A stretch of 64,000 nt of DNA, taken from the NCBI GenBank assembly GCA_027943335.1, contig BSBK01006353.1:178713-242712 (forward strand). Reading direction: 5' to 3'. Position 1 is the first letter of the stretch; the number at the start of each line of letters is the position of its first letter. The notes beneath the pieces were generated by a model. The model had not been told where the DNA came from and searched no databases. It worked only from the letters and a program-made list of their open reading frames with translations. This document shows, one piece after another, positions 11,417 through 21,355 of this stretch. A program made the position numbers and the translations under genes. This DNA comes from Chamaecyparis obtusa (lineage: Eukaryota; Streptophyta; Pinopsida; Cupressales; Cupressaceae).

Positions 11417-13616
11417 TTTTTAATTTCCCAAGGCTCCAATTAACTCATTAATAGCCTAAAATCTATAACCAAGATTCAAAATTGTTTGGGAAACCATATA
11501 GACCTTCCTTACAACATGTTGACTCATAAATAAAATAACCTTTAATGAACAACCCTTATGATTATAAATTGATAACTTATCAAAAACATGTTTCCCTCTT
11601 TAAAGAAAAGTTCATGAAATAGAAGAAAGGTGGTTGCTAATGCATAATATCAATTCCTAGTGTATAAGTGAAATAAAAAACAATTTATTTAATAATTTTT
11701 CTCAATAGCCAAATTTAAAAATAAATAATAGAAAGCTAAGAACCTTCCATGTTCTATTTGATATATCTCCATAGATCCAATGAAATCCCCATTCTCTCAA
11801 TTTTTAAACCAATAGTAGGAAAGAATACCTCTTGGAGTCCATTGCTATCTTTATTTGGAGAAATAAACATGGATAACATATATAAATAAATCACTCAAGT
11901 GGTAACAAGAAAACATGCTTGATCATGATTTTTTGGAAAAATAAAAATAAAGATAGATAACTTTAAGAAGCATGACAATATTAGTCTCGAGGGATTGTAT
12001 GGAGTGGTTATCCAAAATGAGTAAGAACTAAAATGCTAAATTAAATCTTTGACATTTAAGATGAGAAATAATACGAATGACACCAAACCACTAATATTAA
12101 AGTTGAGACAAAGTATATACTACACTAAATTTCAATTATTGAAGGTGATCAAGAAGACGTTTTACACCAAAAAGAATTATATTTAGGAGAGAAAGAAGAT
12201 ATACTACACCAAATCCTTTATATTCAAGATTGGAAAGGAGTAAACAATCTAATCCTTGTACTTATTGTCAATCCTACATAATATAAATATCCCAATACCA
12301 AATTGGATTTTATAATGATTTTACAAAACACATAGGTCTCTAGAAATCATTTATGTATACACTTTATTATTCCTAGATCTAATTTTAATACATCCATATA
12401 AGGAAATTATCTCTTTTCAACAGTTAGAAAATTAGTATTTTGAACACATCCGATCCATTATCCTTTCAAGTGAATTGTAGTTTATTTAAGGTTTATGTTG
12501 GTTCCAATTATATAGAAATTTTTGGTATTTAGGAGTTTAGTTAAATTATGATTTTATATTCTAAACAAACTTATATAATTATAATCTACAATAAATGTAC
12601 TACAATTTTGTATCAAATAAAAATTATATAAAAACAAAAGAGAATAAACTAAAATACAATTGTAAAACAAAGGAAAATCTAGAACCCTAAGCATAATACT
12701 CATCCATGTCAATACAAACCTTCACCAAACATAAAACCTAAGTACCTTGCTTCTTCACATTTAACTTATCTAGTTATCATTTAATGTTTTACTTTTCCTA
12801 ATATTTATACTTACCATTCTATTATCTAAATTAATTTATATAATTATATCTATCAATAAAAAAATATTTTTCTCATATGTTACACAATTAAAAAAAAAAA
12901 GCCTGTCCAATGTATATAAATAGACATAGTCAGTCAAGTGGGCTGGAAAGTTGTTTTAGGTATTAGATTTTATAAAAATATGAGTACTGATTGCATAAAA
13001 CAAACTATTGTATTTCATATTTTTAAAAGTATATATTTAAATGTATTTTATAATCATACTACTAATAAGGAAAATGTGTTTCTTCTCTAGAAATAGGAAA
13101 TATGTTTTTTTAATCAATCTTTTGATTATCTTTCCAGTTACCATCTCAGTATTATAATGCCCATTCCGAATAGGAAATATCCACAATGGATCCGGTGCAC
13201 TGACCTATGCCTGCCTCACTCAGAATGCTTTCACCACTGGAAAGCTGGCAAAGATAACTAGCGTTCAACTGTCCTTTTCTATATAATATTTGTGGGAGGG
13301 AGTAGAGCAGACTGAACATGTGCTTGAGTCTGGACAAATGTGAGCTGGAGGATAAGAAAATTGACATGATTTGATACGGTAGTCATTGATTTTTATATAC
13401 AACTCTGAAGATAAGCTAAAAAAGGCTATTTAATTTGTCACAGAGACAAATTAAATGAGTGGGAGCCACTGCACAAGGTACTCGCAAATTCGCTTTACAT
13501 ATGACTACTACTACTCATGAATACCTGCTCGACCTTTCTCGCAGACACCATCAATGCCAAATCAACCAATCAATGTCCCTCCAATCTTTCAACTCACTTA
13601 TCAATCATTCAACATA
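11417..13616. other. AT-rich DNA, nothing assigned
   Basis: Long AT-rich stretch with an A-run near 12890. The only open frame of note is a 71-codon minus-strand frame at 13152-13367. Its composition is balanced (QLSSGESILSEAGIGQ) but I do not recognise it. It has no visible splice context or homologue, so I do not call it a gene. Confidence 0.4.
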
Positions 13617-13940
13617 TAGATTAGTGATTCACCTACAACAGTTCACTCTACACTTGTGTGTTTTAGATACGATAGTAGTGTTTTTAGCATTTTGCTTTCG
13701 TACATAATTTATGAATAAATGTTAGTATTGTATTAATTAGATTAGTAACTCACCTACTATAGTTTATTTCAAATTTTGTGTTTCAGCCGACAATAGTATT
13801 TTAGTATATAAACAATTATTTATTTAATTCTGATAGTAATATCACAATTTGATTTGTTGTAAAAAATATTTCCTATTTATCATTTAGCAAATCACAATTT
13901 GACTTGTTGTAGAAAATATCTCCTATTTATCATTTATTCT
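13617..13940. repeat. Two small tandem duplications
   Basis: A diverged direct repeat starting tagattagtRaYtcacctac recurs at 13617 and 13738 (period 121). A 50-bp unit starting atcacaatttgayttgttgt recurs at 13841 and 13891. Both are non-coding. Confidence 0.75.
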
Positions 13941-15290
13941 ACAATTGATAAACTAAAATACCATACAACCAAACAAGGATATTGAACTAAACTCTCATTT
14001 ACGTATGCTTTCAAAATATCTATGCTATTGATTTAAAGGAAAATGGCAGTTAGTAATAATTCATGGCCTCTTTCCAAAACTTTCCAAAACTAGAAATTAA
14101 TGATAAAAATATCGGCCCCTTATTTGGTAGCAATGCATTGATGTTCTGCCTTCAAATTCGTAGGGGTACTGCAAATATTGTTAAAATTAAATATGAAAAG
14201 ACCAGAAATCATTAATCTCATTCATTACCATTCACTCTATCCTAACAGCCATCTGTTGGCGAGCAATGAATAATGAGGAGTTGAGAGGCTGTGAAAATAA
14301 TAATCTGCAACGTGAACGGCTCTACGAGGAGCCCAACTCTCAATAAGCATACCAAAACTTAAGAAGGTATAAACACCATGTCCTTTGTTTATGGACAACC
14401 TAATAATTGGAAATGTCCTTTGTTTATGGACAACATGTGAATGGCAACAATAAATCACCTTAAGGAGGTAGAAACACCGACTCTAAGAACTATTAGGCAC
14501 TTATGGAGACCATTATTATATAATAAAATTAAATTCTCTTAATAACACCTAAACCTCCACATTGATCTAAGGCACATGGTTTAACATTTTAGGCCATTTC
14601 TACCAGATATTAATGAGGATCTATACATGAACTCCATCCAATTGATGGTAATAAAAAACAAAACAAAACCTGATAGTAGTTTCAGAAGCAATAGATAAAA
14701 CCATTAATCAAAGAAAAAAATGGTAATTTCTTGAAATAAATAATAATATTCAGATGGCATATTTCTCTGACTCAACCAACAGAAAATAAATAATAATCCT
14801 CAACCAACATATGGCGCTCAAAATATGATGTTGGTGTCAAATTTTCAAATCTATATGTACATATTCACTCTTTAAAGCAATGATTCTCTATTTTCCCATG
14901 CCTTATTTTTCAGTGCCTTTGATATAGCACTCACATTTTTAATGGTATATTTCTCCGCCTTTCTATTAATTGGTAACCTAAAAATGCCTTTCCATTCACT
15001 GGAGCTTGAAACATATAAGAAATATGTTAGTTGCTTGACACTATACAATGTGAACAAGATGACTTTGTAACTTTTCCCAAGCCAAACAATGCTCAGTGGC
15101 CCCTTCCAAGATCACAAACAATGAAAATAAGGATCTTGTGGTGGAAAATATAAGAGGTAACATGATATCATCACCATATCCATGTGTTACTTTGAAAGCA
15201 CAGACACTTTCATCCCTCACAAATCGATCATCACCATATTGCTCACCTTTCAAGGAAAACCGTTTGCTGCTACTCTCTCAACTGTGAGTG
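13941..15290. other. Unassigned DNA, possibly interior of the truncated E10 element
   Basis: If E10 is a minus-strand Copia element, its interior would extend leftward from 15304 into this DNA. I find no Gag, protease or RT motif. A 22-bp word (atgtcctttgtttatggac...) is repeated at 14378 and 14413. Minus-strand frames at 15041-15253 and 14872-15057 are not recognisable. Confidence 0.4.
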
Positions 15291-15302
15291 GCTCTGATAC
15301 CA
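15291..15302 (-). other. E10 primer binding site
   Basis: On the minus strand TGGTATCAGAGC, the classic initiator-Met-tRNA PBS, lies 2 bases beyond the LTR edge at 15305. Confidence 0.85.
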
Positions 15303-15304
15303 AC

Positions 15305-15554
15305 TGATAAAAATGGTATACTTAAACAATTGCATGGAAAAGAAAATAACTCAAATATTATTAATGTAAAATGGGATATGCTTTAGATTGATCAATATAG
15401 ACTATATATAAAGCCATTATTTTCCTAAAGCACTACTAAAACCTGAACTACTCAAACCTCCTTACAAAAATGTAACTTTCCAACAACTACATATCTAATT
15501 AATTTATTTTATTCAATCTAAATCTAAAAACTAGCCTAATATAAAACACCAACA
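15305..15554 (-). repeat. E10: Copia-type 5' LTR (minus strand)
   Basis: 250 bp, reading on the minus strand from TGTTGGTGTTTTATATTAGG to TTTTTATCA, with TG...CA ends and a PBS immediately after. A TATA-like TTTATATATAG lies at 15413-15422. No partner LTR was found to the left, so this is either a truncated element or its partner has decayed. Confidence 0.82.
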
Positions 15555-16308
15555 AAAGAAACCATTAAAACTAAAACTATAAGCGATGAGAGGAATAGCA
15601 GCAAGAGGAGATGGCAGGTCCATAACTAAAGGAGAATTATGTAAAAGTAAAAAAATGATAGTTTTTAGAGACATAGAGTGGTATTATTTTGAATGGTTAT
15701 ATTTGAAAATAGAGTCTGGATGGATGTAAAGTAGGGATTGATAAAAAAGGAATGGATTTGAAAGAGAATTTATTACTTATTTTTTTAAAAATAAAATAGG
15801 AATTGATCTGATTTTTAATATAATTCTATTTTAGTTGATATAAAAAGCCTCACATTTTATTTTTCAAAAAGTTGCGGAGTTCAAATGTTTTTTATTTTTT
15901 TGATTCAATTTATATATTTTAGATTTAATGTATGATATACAATACAACCTTAGATATCTTGTAACATAATCAGGGGTTGGATGGGTTTGCATTGTATGTT
16001 CTTTCATTTGTATTTTAATATAATACTACTTAAATTTAATTTTTTGATTTTTTAATAATTAGTGTTATCTTTTTCTTTTTCCTATTTGTCATTTTTATAG
16101 TCAATCAATAACTAGTTTGTTGTTTTCATTTATATTCACCTATTTTCTTTATCTTCTTGATTATTTCTCATGATTTCATAAACAAATGAGTTGATCACTT
16201 TATTTTCATCAAATGCTTTCTTGAGTGCTTCAAAATCTAGCATTCATTCTCCACTCTAGACTACTCCTAGTTTAGTGGCCAAGTCAAAGAAATCAACTAA
16301 ACAAGAGA
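15555..16308. other. AT-rich DNA between E10 and E2
   Basis: No element end or gene recognised. It continues, across the E2 insertion, into 38902-39151. Confidence 0.45.
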
Positions 16309-16313
16309 TAAAG

Positions 16314-16475
16314 TGAAAGCTTAAATGACTTGTATCGTATTGCAGTGCCTCAATCATACAGAGGATTTGAATAAATAGCAACATAAATAAGTTATGTTGG
16401 TTGCATAACAAATTAACCAACTTGAGAAAAACCTAACTACCAAACACTAATACTAACTAATATATTATTCTAACA
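16314..16475 (-). repeat. E2 3' LTR
   Basis: Minus strand starts TGTTAGAATAATATATTAG and ends CTTTCA, preceded (minus strand) by the purine run GGGGGGGAA at 16476-16484. It pairs with 38735-38896. Confidence 0.92.
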
Positions 16476-16484
16476 TTCCCCCCC
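16476..16484 (-). other. E2 polypurine tract
   Basis: ttccccccc on the plus strand is GGGGGGGAA on the minus strand, immediately before the 3' LTR. Confidence 0.85.
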
Positions 16485-16812
16485 TTAATATATTAGGTTT
16501 ACAAATAAACCCTCTAAAGAGCTCAAACTTCACCTTTCCAAGAGGCTTAGTGAGCACATCAACAACCTGTGAAGTAGAGGGACAAAAATGAAGCTGAATA
16601 TTATGCTCGATCACCTGTTCTCGAATGTAATGACAATCAACCTCAATATGTTTGGTGCGCTCATGAAAATAGGATTCTTGACAAGCTTCAATACACCCTA
16701 ATTTTCACAAAACACAACTGGTGGTTGATCTTTTGAGATACCCATATCTGCTAAAATGTGACGTAACCATATTACCTCACGAATAGCTTCTCGTGTAGCT
16801 TGATATTCAACT
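16485..16812 (-). pseudogene. E2 RNase H, C-terminal part
   Basis: The minus-strand reading gives YQATREAIREVIWLRHILADMG (first 20 characteristic positions), then HERTKHIEVDCHYIREQ and VVDVLTKPLGKVKFELF. These are the typical C-terminal blocks of Copia RNase H, which removes the RNA strand during reverse transcription. The N-terminal half and most of RT are missing. The join to RT is occupied by a SINE at 16813-17074. A break after VVFCEN (about 16698) separates two readable blocks. The frame ends just before the purine tract, so the 3' end of pol is complete. Confidence 0.85.
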
Positions 16813-17074
16813 AGAAGACATAGGAGGCTATTAAACCATGTCACAAATCCTGAGGGGAGTGCTAACCATTTTTCCAATAATCTCCCCATTAGCATTATCC
16901 GAGGGGATTCAAACCTATGACCAAGTTTTGATACCACTTGTTACAAGTAGTGGTTGCCGTTGCACCAAAAGATTGACTTGTTAATGCCCAATACAACCAC
17001 TAGACTTATTGAAGACACATGAGGCTGTTAAACCATGTCACAAATCCCAAGGGGAGCACTGACCATTTTTCCAA
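16813..17074 (-). mobile_element. tRNA-derived SINE with duplicated tail inside E2 pol
   Basis: On the minus strand a Pol III A box TGGTGCAACGG (16957-16967) is followed, 41 bp on, by a B box GGTTTGAATCC (16905-16915); both fit the consensus. The sequence downstream, TTGGAAAAATGGT...CATGGTTTAAtAGCCTC (about 65 bp), is present on both sides: 16813-16877 after the B box and about 17010-17074 before the A box. This suggests a dimer or a head-truncated copy followed by a full one. The insertion sits exactly where E2 jumps from the start of RT to RNase H. Family name unknown; tRNA source not determined. Confidence 0.75.
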
Positions 17075-17383
17075 CACAATTATGATGGTTTTGAGCTTTG
17101 CAGTGGTTGCAAAGGTTTCTTCATAATCTATTCCTTCTTGTTGAGAATATCCCTTTGTAACAAGACATGCCTTATACTTGTCGATAGATCCATTTGTCTT
17201 ATATTTAGTTTTGAAAACCCACTTGTAGCCTATGGGTTTCTTACCAATTGGCATATCAACAAGCTTCCATGTATAATTTTTTACTAGAGAATCATACTCA
17301 ACATCTTTGGCATGCTTCCAATGTGGTTGAATGAGAGCCTCACATACTGTATCAGGTTCAACACTACCCTCAATTGAACACAT
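17075..17383 (-). pseudogene. E2 reverse transcriptase, N-terminal fragment
   Basis: The minus-strand frame contains ALIQPHWKHAKDVEYDSL, NYTWKLVDMPIGKKPIGYKW and VTKGYSQQEGIDYEETFA. These are the opening blocks of Copia RT (fingers region). The active-site block with Y-x-D-D is absent, because the frame runs into the SINE at about 17074. The protein would copy RNA to DNA in the particle. Here roughly the whole palm and thumb are deleted, so it cannot work. Confidence 0.9.
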
Positions 17384-17796
17384 TAAGGCTAAATTGACCT
17401 CATTTCTTATTTGTCTTTATATTCTAATTCCTATAGAGAGATCTGGAGGATTATTTAGGTTAGAGTCACAAAGTGTACTTTGAACCCATTTTGGATGTTG
17501 TTTCTGCTAACCGGAATGCTCCAAAATACCCAAATCCACATAGAAATCACCATGTAATTCTTCTTCCCCCTGGTTGAGAAGAAGGCTCAATCTCATCATT
17601 AGAGTGTGAGAGAGTCTTGTGAGAGGACATGTATAGGAACTCTAGTGTGTGGGGAAGAATAAAAATAAGATTCATCAAAGACTACATCTTTGCTTATAAC
17701 AATATTTTGTGTTGCAGGATCTATGAGATGATAAGCCTTGGACTCTGAACTGTAGCCCAAGAATATACAAGGGAGTGTCCTAGAATCAAGCTTCTT
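17384..17796 (-). pseudogene. E2 integrase-RT linker
   Basis: With several stops, the minus strand still reads LPCIFLGYSSESKAYHLIDP and NIVISKDVVFDESYFYSS, the conserved stretch after the Copia integrase core. It then degenerates into a low-conservation linker toward RT. Confidence 0.75.
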
Positions 17797-18435
17797 TCAT
17801 TTCAGAGCTGGGATATGCATATTTGTTGTACAACCAAACACTCGTAAATGTGAAACTGATGGTTTGTGGCCACTCCATACCTCTTCAGGTGTTTTATTTT
17901 TGAGAGCCTTAGTGGGAGATTGATTAATCAAGTATACTGCTCTTCGAACTACTTCTGTCCAAAACTGGTCACTCAATTTTGTGGTAGCAAGTAGAGATTG
18001 AGCCATCTCCAAGACAGTCTGGTTGTGCTAGTCTGCAATGCCATTTTGTTGAGGTGTATAGGGAGAAGTCAAATGTTTCTTGATGCCATGAGCCTTCAAG
18101 AAATGAATAAACTCAGTAGAAGTGAATTCTACCCCACGATCTGAGTCGAGAACAAGTAGAGGCTTGGCATATTCATGAATCAACTCAGAGTAGAAGGTAC
18201 AAAACTAAGAGAAAGCCTCACTCTTCTGCTGGAGAAAATAGACCCAAGTCTTCTGAGAGAAATCATCTACAAATAGCTGGAAGTAGCGACATCCCTGAAA
18301 AGAAGTAGGAAGAGGTACACAAAGGTCGGTATGAACAAGGGAAAGTGGTTTTGAGGCATGATAGGTACTGGACTGAAAAGAGTCATGATGTTGTTTCCCT
18401 GCAAGCCAGTCAGAACATATAGACAAAGAATACAA
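17797..18435 (-). pseudogene. E2 integrase core
   Basis: Two blocks lie in one frame. 18205-18435 contains LAGKQHHDSF, SLVHTDLCVPLP and FQLFVDDFSQKTWVYFL, with the first catalytic Asp (HTD) and second Asp region (VDDFS). 17797-18012 contains ARSLLATTKLSDQFWTEVV-like sequence and KTPEEVWSGHKPSVSHLRVF, the conserved C-terminal half. The segment between (18013-18204) reads the third catalytic region with at least one stop. Integrase inserts the cDNA into the host chromosome. The order PR-INT-RT confirms Copia. The frame is interrupted and therefore inactive. Confidence 0.9.
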
Positions 18436-18477
18436 GGAAAGAGAAGGAAGACCTCATACCATCATATGAGAGCTCAA

Positions 18478-18793
18478 CTAAGAAAGTGATGTAGCAAAGA
18501 GATGACCATATCTGTAATGCCAAAGAGAGGTGGATGCCATAGTAGAAGCACAACGAGAAATACCCAAGGAGGAAGTTGTATCAAGTGCAAAAAGATGCCC
18601 CTTCTTGAAACCATGGGCAAGTATGATTCCATCTTTTGAGATGAGGCAAGTTATAACAACATCCTTGACCTGAAATTCTACCTTGAGTCTATGATTTAAA
18701 ACTTGACTAACAAACAAAATATTGCTATTAAAACTAGGAACATAGAGAACATTGGTGAGAGAGAAACTTCTTGTGTTAAGAGGAATGGTAACT
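18478..18793 (-). pseudogene. E2 protease C-terminus and GAG-pre-integrase domain
   Basis: The minus strand begins right after the E3 insertion with VTIPLNTRSFSLTNVLYVPS, the end of the Copia aspartic protease. It continues through ILAHGFKKGHLFAL and LWHYRYGHL, the GAG-pre-integrase zinc-binding block (H-x-x-x-G-H). The N-terminal half of the same protease is found at 36951-37081, on the other side of E3. Confidence 0.9.
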
Positions 18794-19733
18794 TGACGTA
18801 GTCCAAGGGATGGTGGATCCAATTAAGGATAGTCCAAACCTTGTAGCTTTAGAATTACACACTAGAAAACACAACACATAAGACAAGATATGTTTCAAAA
18901 CATAATTTCCATTAACATGCCCGACTGTAAGACCTTTCAGGTTAGGGCCAATTACAATCAGAGATTACAACTCTGCAAGATCCACACACAGATCCAATAC
19001 AACCTTAGCTAGTTCATCTCTAAAAATAATTAAAAGCTGATAGAAACCCTAAGGTAGATCTAAACTTGAGCTCACAAGCCTCCAAGTAATTTCCTTGTCT
19101 CCAAGTATGCAAACCACTAGCTTGCAACTATAAATTATCAGATAACAATGTGATTTGCAAGATCTTTTCCACAACTTCACCAACTCCATCTTTCAGAATC
19201 CTCAGATCTAATCTTGTGAGTCATGCCAGTCATGATCTTCCAAGTGATGCCTAAACAACTACACAAACATCCTATAAATACTAATCATCGGCCACAAGCC
19301 GGCTGGATGAAAACTTTAAGTCTTCTTAACAAATATTAAATGCAATACAAGTCAGCTCCAAATTGCCTTACAATCATTAAATCCAACATGTTAGCCTGTA
19401 ACAACAGCTACCAACATTAGATGCACCAAGTCAGCCCAACAAATCACATAGAGCTTGATTCAGTAAACCAGGACAACCGAGCAACAGTGAACTAACCGAG
19501 CAAGCCAAACATCACCGAGCACCAATGTTGACCGAGCACCACAGGCACCACTGAGTAACACTTTCACCGAGCACCAAAGATTACCGAGTCTCTTCAGCGA
19601 CCGAGCTTCCTTTAATGACCAAGACCATTGATAAAGGCTACAACCGAGTAAAAATGACCATATAACAAATATCCATGTAGTTTCACCGAGGACAAAGAAT
19701 GTCTTTGCATCACCCTAGAATGCCCCTGCATTA
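18794..19733 (-). repeat. E3 3' LTR
   Basis: 940-bp LTR pairing with 35998-36945. Minus-strand start is T(A/G)ATGCAGGGGCATT, and the end is CTACGTCA here and CCGCGTCA in the partner. A cluster of nine CCGAG words lies at 19475-19690. Confidence 0.92.
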
Positions 19734-20309
19734 GACACCCTAGGTTCCAAAAGATGTTCATATGTGAGAAGAAAATCTTCCAGGATTCAACACATAAACC
19801 CCAAACTGGTTCTTCACATACAAGTCCTCCATCCTTTTAGATTGCATACGCTTCCACTTTAGTTTCCTCTATCTCTTCAAGTCTTTTCTAGATAGCACAT
19901 AGGTCGGTTCTCCATATTGATCATTCATTTTCTATGGATCCACCAACTCAACCTGTCTACCAATACTCAGACTTCTCCTACCGAGCATTGTATCCATCAA
20001 AGGTATCAGGGAAAACTTCTTGTCATCCTTCTCAATAGTAAAAACATTTCTGACATAATCATACATAGCTTTGCAATCATATTTACAAGGTCTACAAAGC
20101 AATATATCACAACTATTCATCTCCACAATGTCACATAACACAAGGATGTTTCATTCTATTCACACCAAGTTTTTGAACCATGTGCTTGGCAACAAGGTTA
20201 TCAGTACTACCAATATCAACAATAACATCACAGATATTACCCCTAGAATTGCATCAAGTCCTAAACAAGTTACTCCTCTAACAAGGTTCATCCTTGTACC
20301 AAGCAATGT
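19734..20309 (-). pseudogene. E3 aspartic protease remnant and 3' UTR
   Basis: The minus-strand frame at 19932-20141 reads VEMNSCDILLCRPCKYDCKA and later NVFTIEKDDKKFSLIPL. This corresponds to the C-terminal half of plant Ty3 (chromovirus) protease, where the usual text is DILLGRPW. The D-S/T-G active-site region would lie upstream and is broken by a TGA at 20310. After the protease only about 180 bp remain before the LTR, encoding a short basic tail. RT through integrase is absent without a visible scar. Confidence 0.8.
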
Positions 20310-21355
20310 TCATTGAAGCAACAAGTTCTCAGATTCAGGTTCATTTTGAATGTTCTCATTCACCATAGCAGTTCGTTGGTCAACCTTCTTCGGTGTGCAC
20401 TCAAAAGAATGACATCCTTCCTCTCTATAGTTATAGCAAGTACCCTTAAAGATAACTCTACCTGTCTTCTTTTTTGATTCTATAAGTTTTAGTTCATCTT
20501 CTACATCAGTTGATTTATCCTTCACCAAGTGATCAATCTTCTCCTTCTCTCAAGAGTTACCATGTTGTTTTCTTTTCAACTTATCTTCTGTCTTCAAAGC
20601 ATACTGATAAGCATCTTCAATGGAATCAATCTTCAACATACCAAGCTCATCCTGAATATTGAATCTCAAGCCATTTACATACCAAGATATCTTTTCCTTA
20701 CCAATCTCTCGGTGTCTAGACTGAATAGTAAGTCCGTAGAATTCCTCAGTATAATCTTCAATAGACAAATCCTTCTATTTCAGATTCTGCAACTTCATAA
20801 ACAAGTCAAGCTCATAGTCAACCAATATGAACTTAGCTTTCAACTTAGTCACCATCAACCTCCACCGATTGATCTTCATCTCACCTTCATCTTCCCTATC
20901 TCTTTGTAAATCTTTCCACCAAAGAGTAGCATGTCCTTTCAACTTCATCTGTGTTAATCTCACCCAAAGAGGATCTTTAATTTCTTCCAGCTCAAAGAAA
21001 TCTTCAAGCTCACCAATCCAATCAATCAAGTTCTTGGGTTTCAAGGTACCAGAGGAAGTAGAAACTTCCATTCAATAACTGCTACTTAACCGAGCTCCAG
21101 ATCTAGGCAACCAAGCAGTACTGTCTTCACCAGATCTATCCCTTCGATCATGAACACTAGATCCAATAGCTTCAAAGTCTTCAACAGCTTCCTCATAACC
21201 ATCTTCAGTACCAACATTCCGGGGTACACCAGTAACAACTCTCATGATCTCAGCGACCATGTCATTCTTCATTAGCTCCATCTCAGATCTGAAATCTAAT
21301 TTCAACTTCTCTGTAATCCTATATTCAATAGTATCATAGAGATCCACAATCACCT
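20310..21355 (-). pseudogene. E3 gag (capsid and zinc knuckle), split by E4
   Basis: One frame with three internal stops (TGA 21072, TAG 20775, TGA 20550) codes for a Ty3 Gag. It starts IVDLYDTIEYRITEKLK next to the E4 insertion. A capsid block follows (LKGHATLWWKDLQRDREDEG), then MSIEDYTEEFYGLTIQSRHR and VNGLRFNIQDELGMLKI. The zinc knuckle reads CYNYREEGCHSFEC, where the second Cys and the His of C-x2-C-x4-H-x4-C have mutated to Tyr and Cys. Gag forms the particle and binds RNA. The N-terminal codons continue on the far side of E4 (35717 onward). Confidence 0.9.

Noticed and set aside
13152..13367. 71-codon minus-strand frame as a host gene
   Set aside because: No recognised motif or homologue, short, and set in AT-rich DNA; evidence is too weak for a CDS call.
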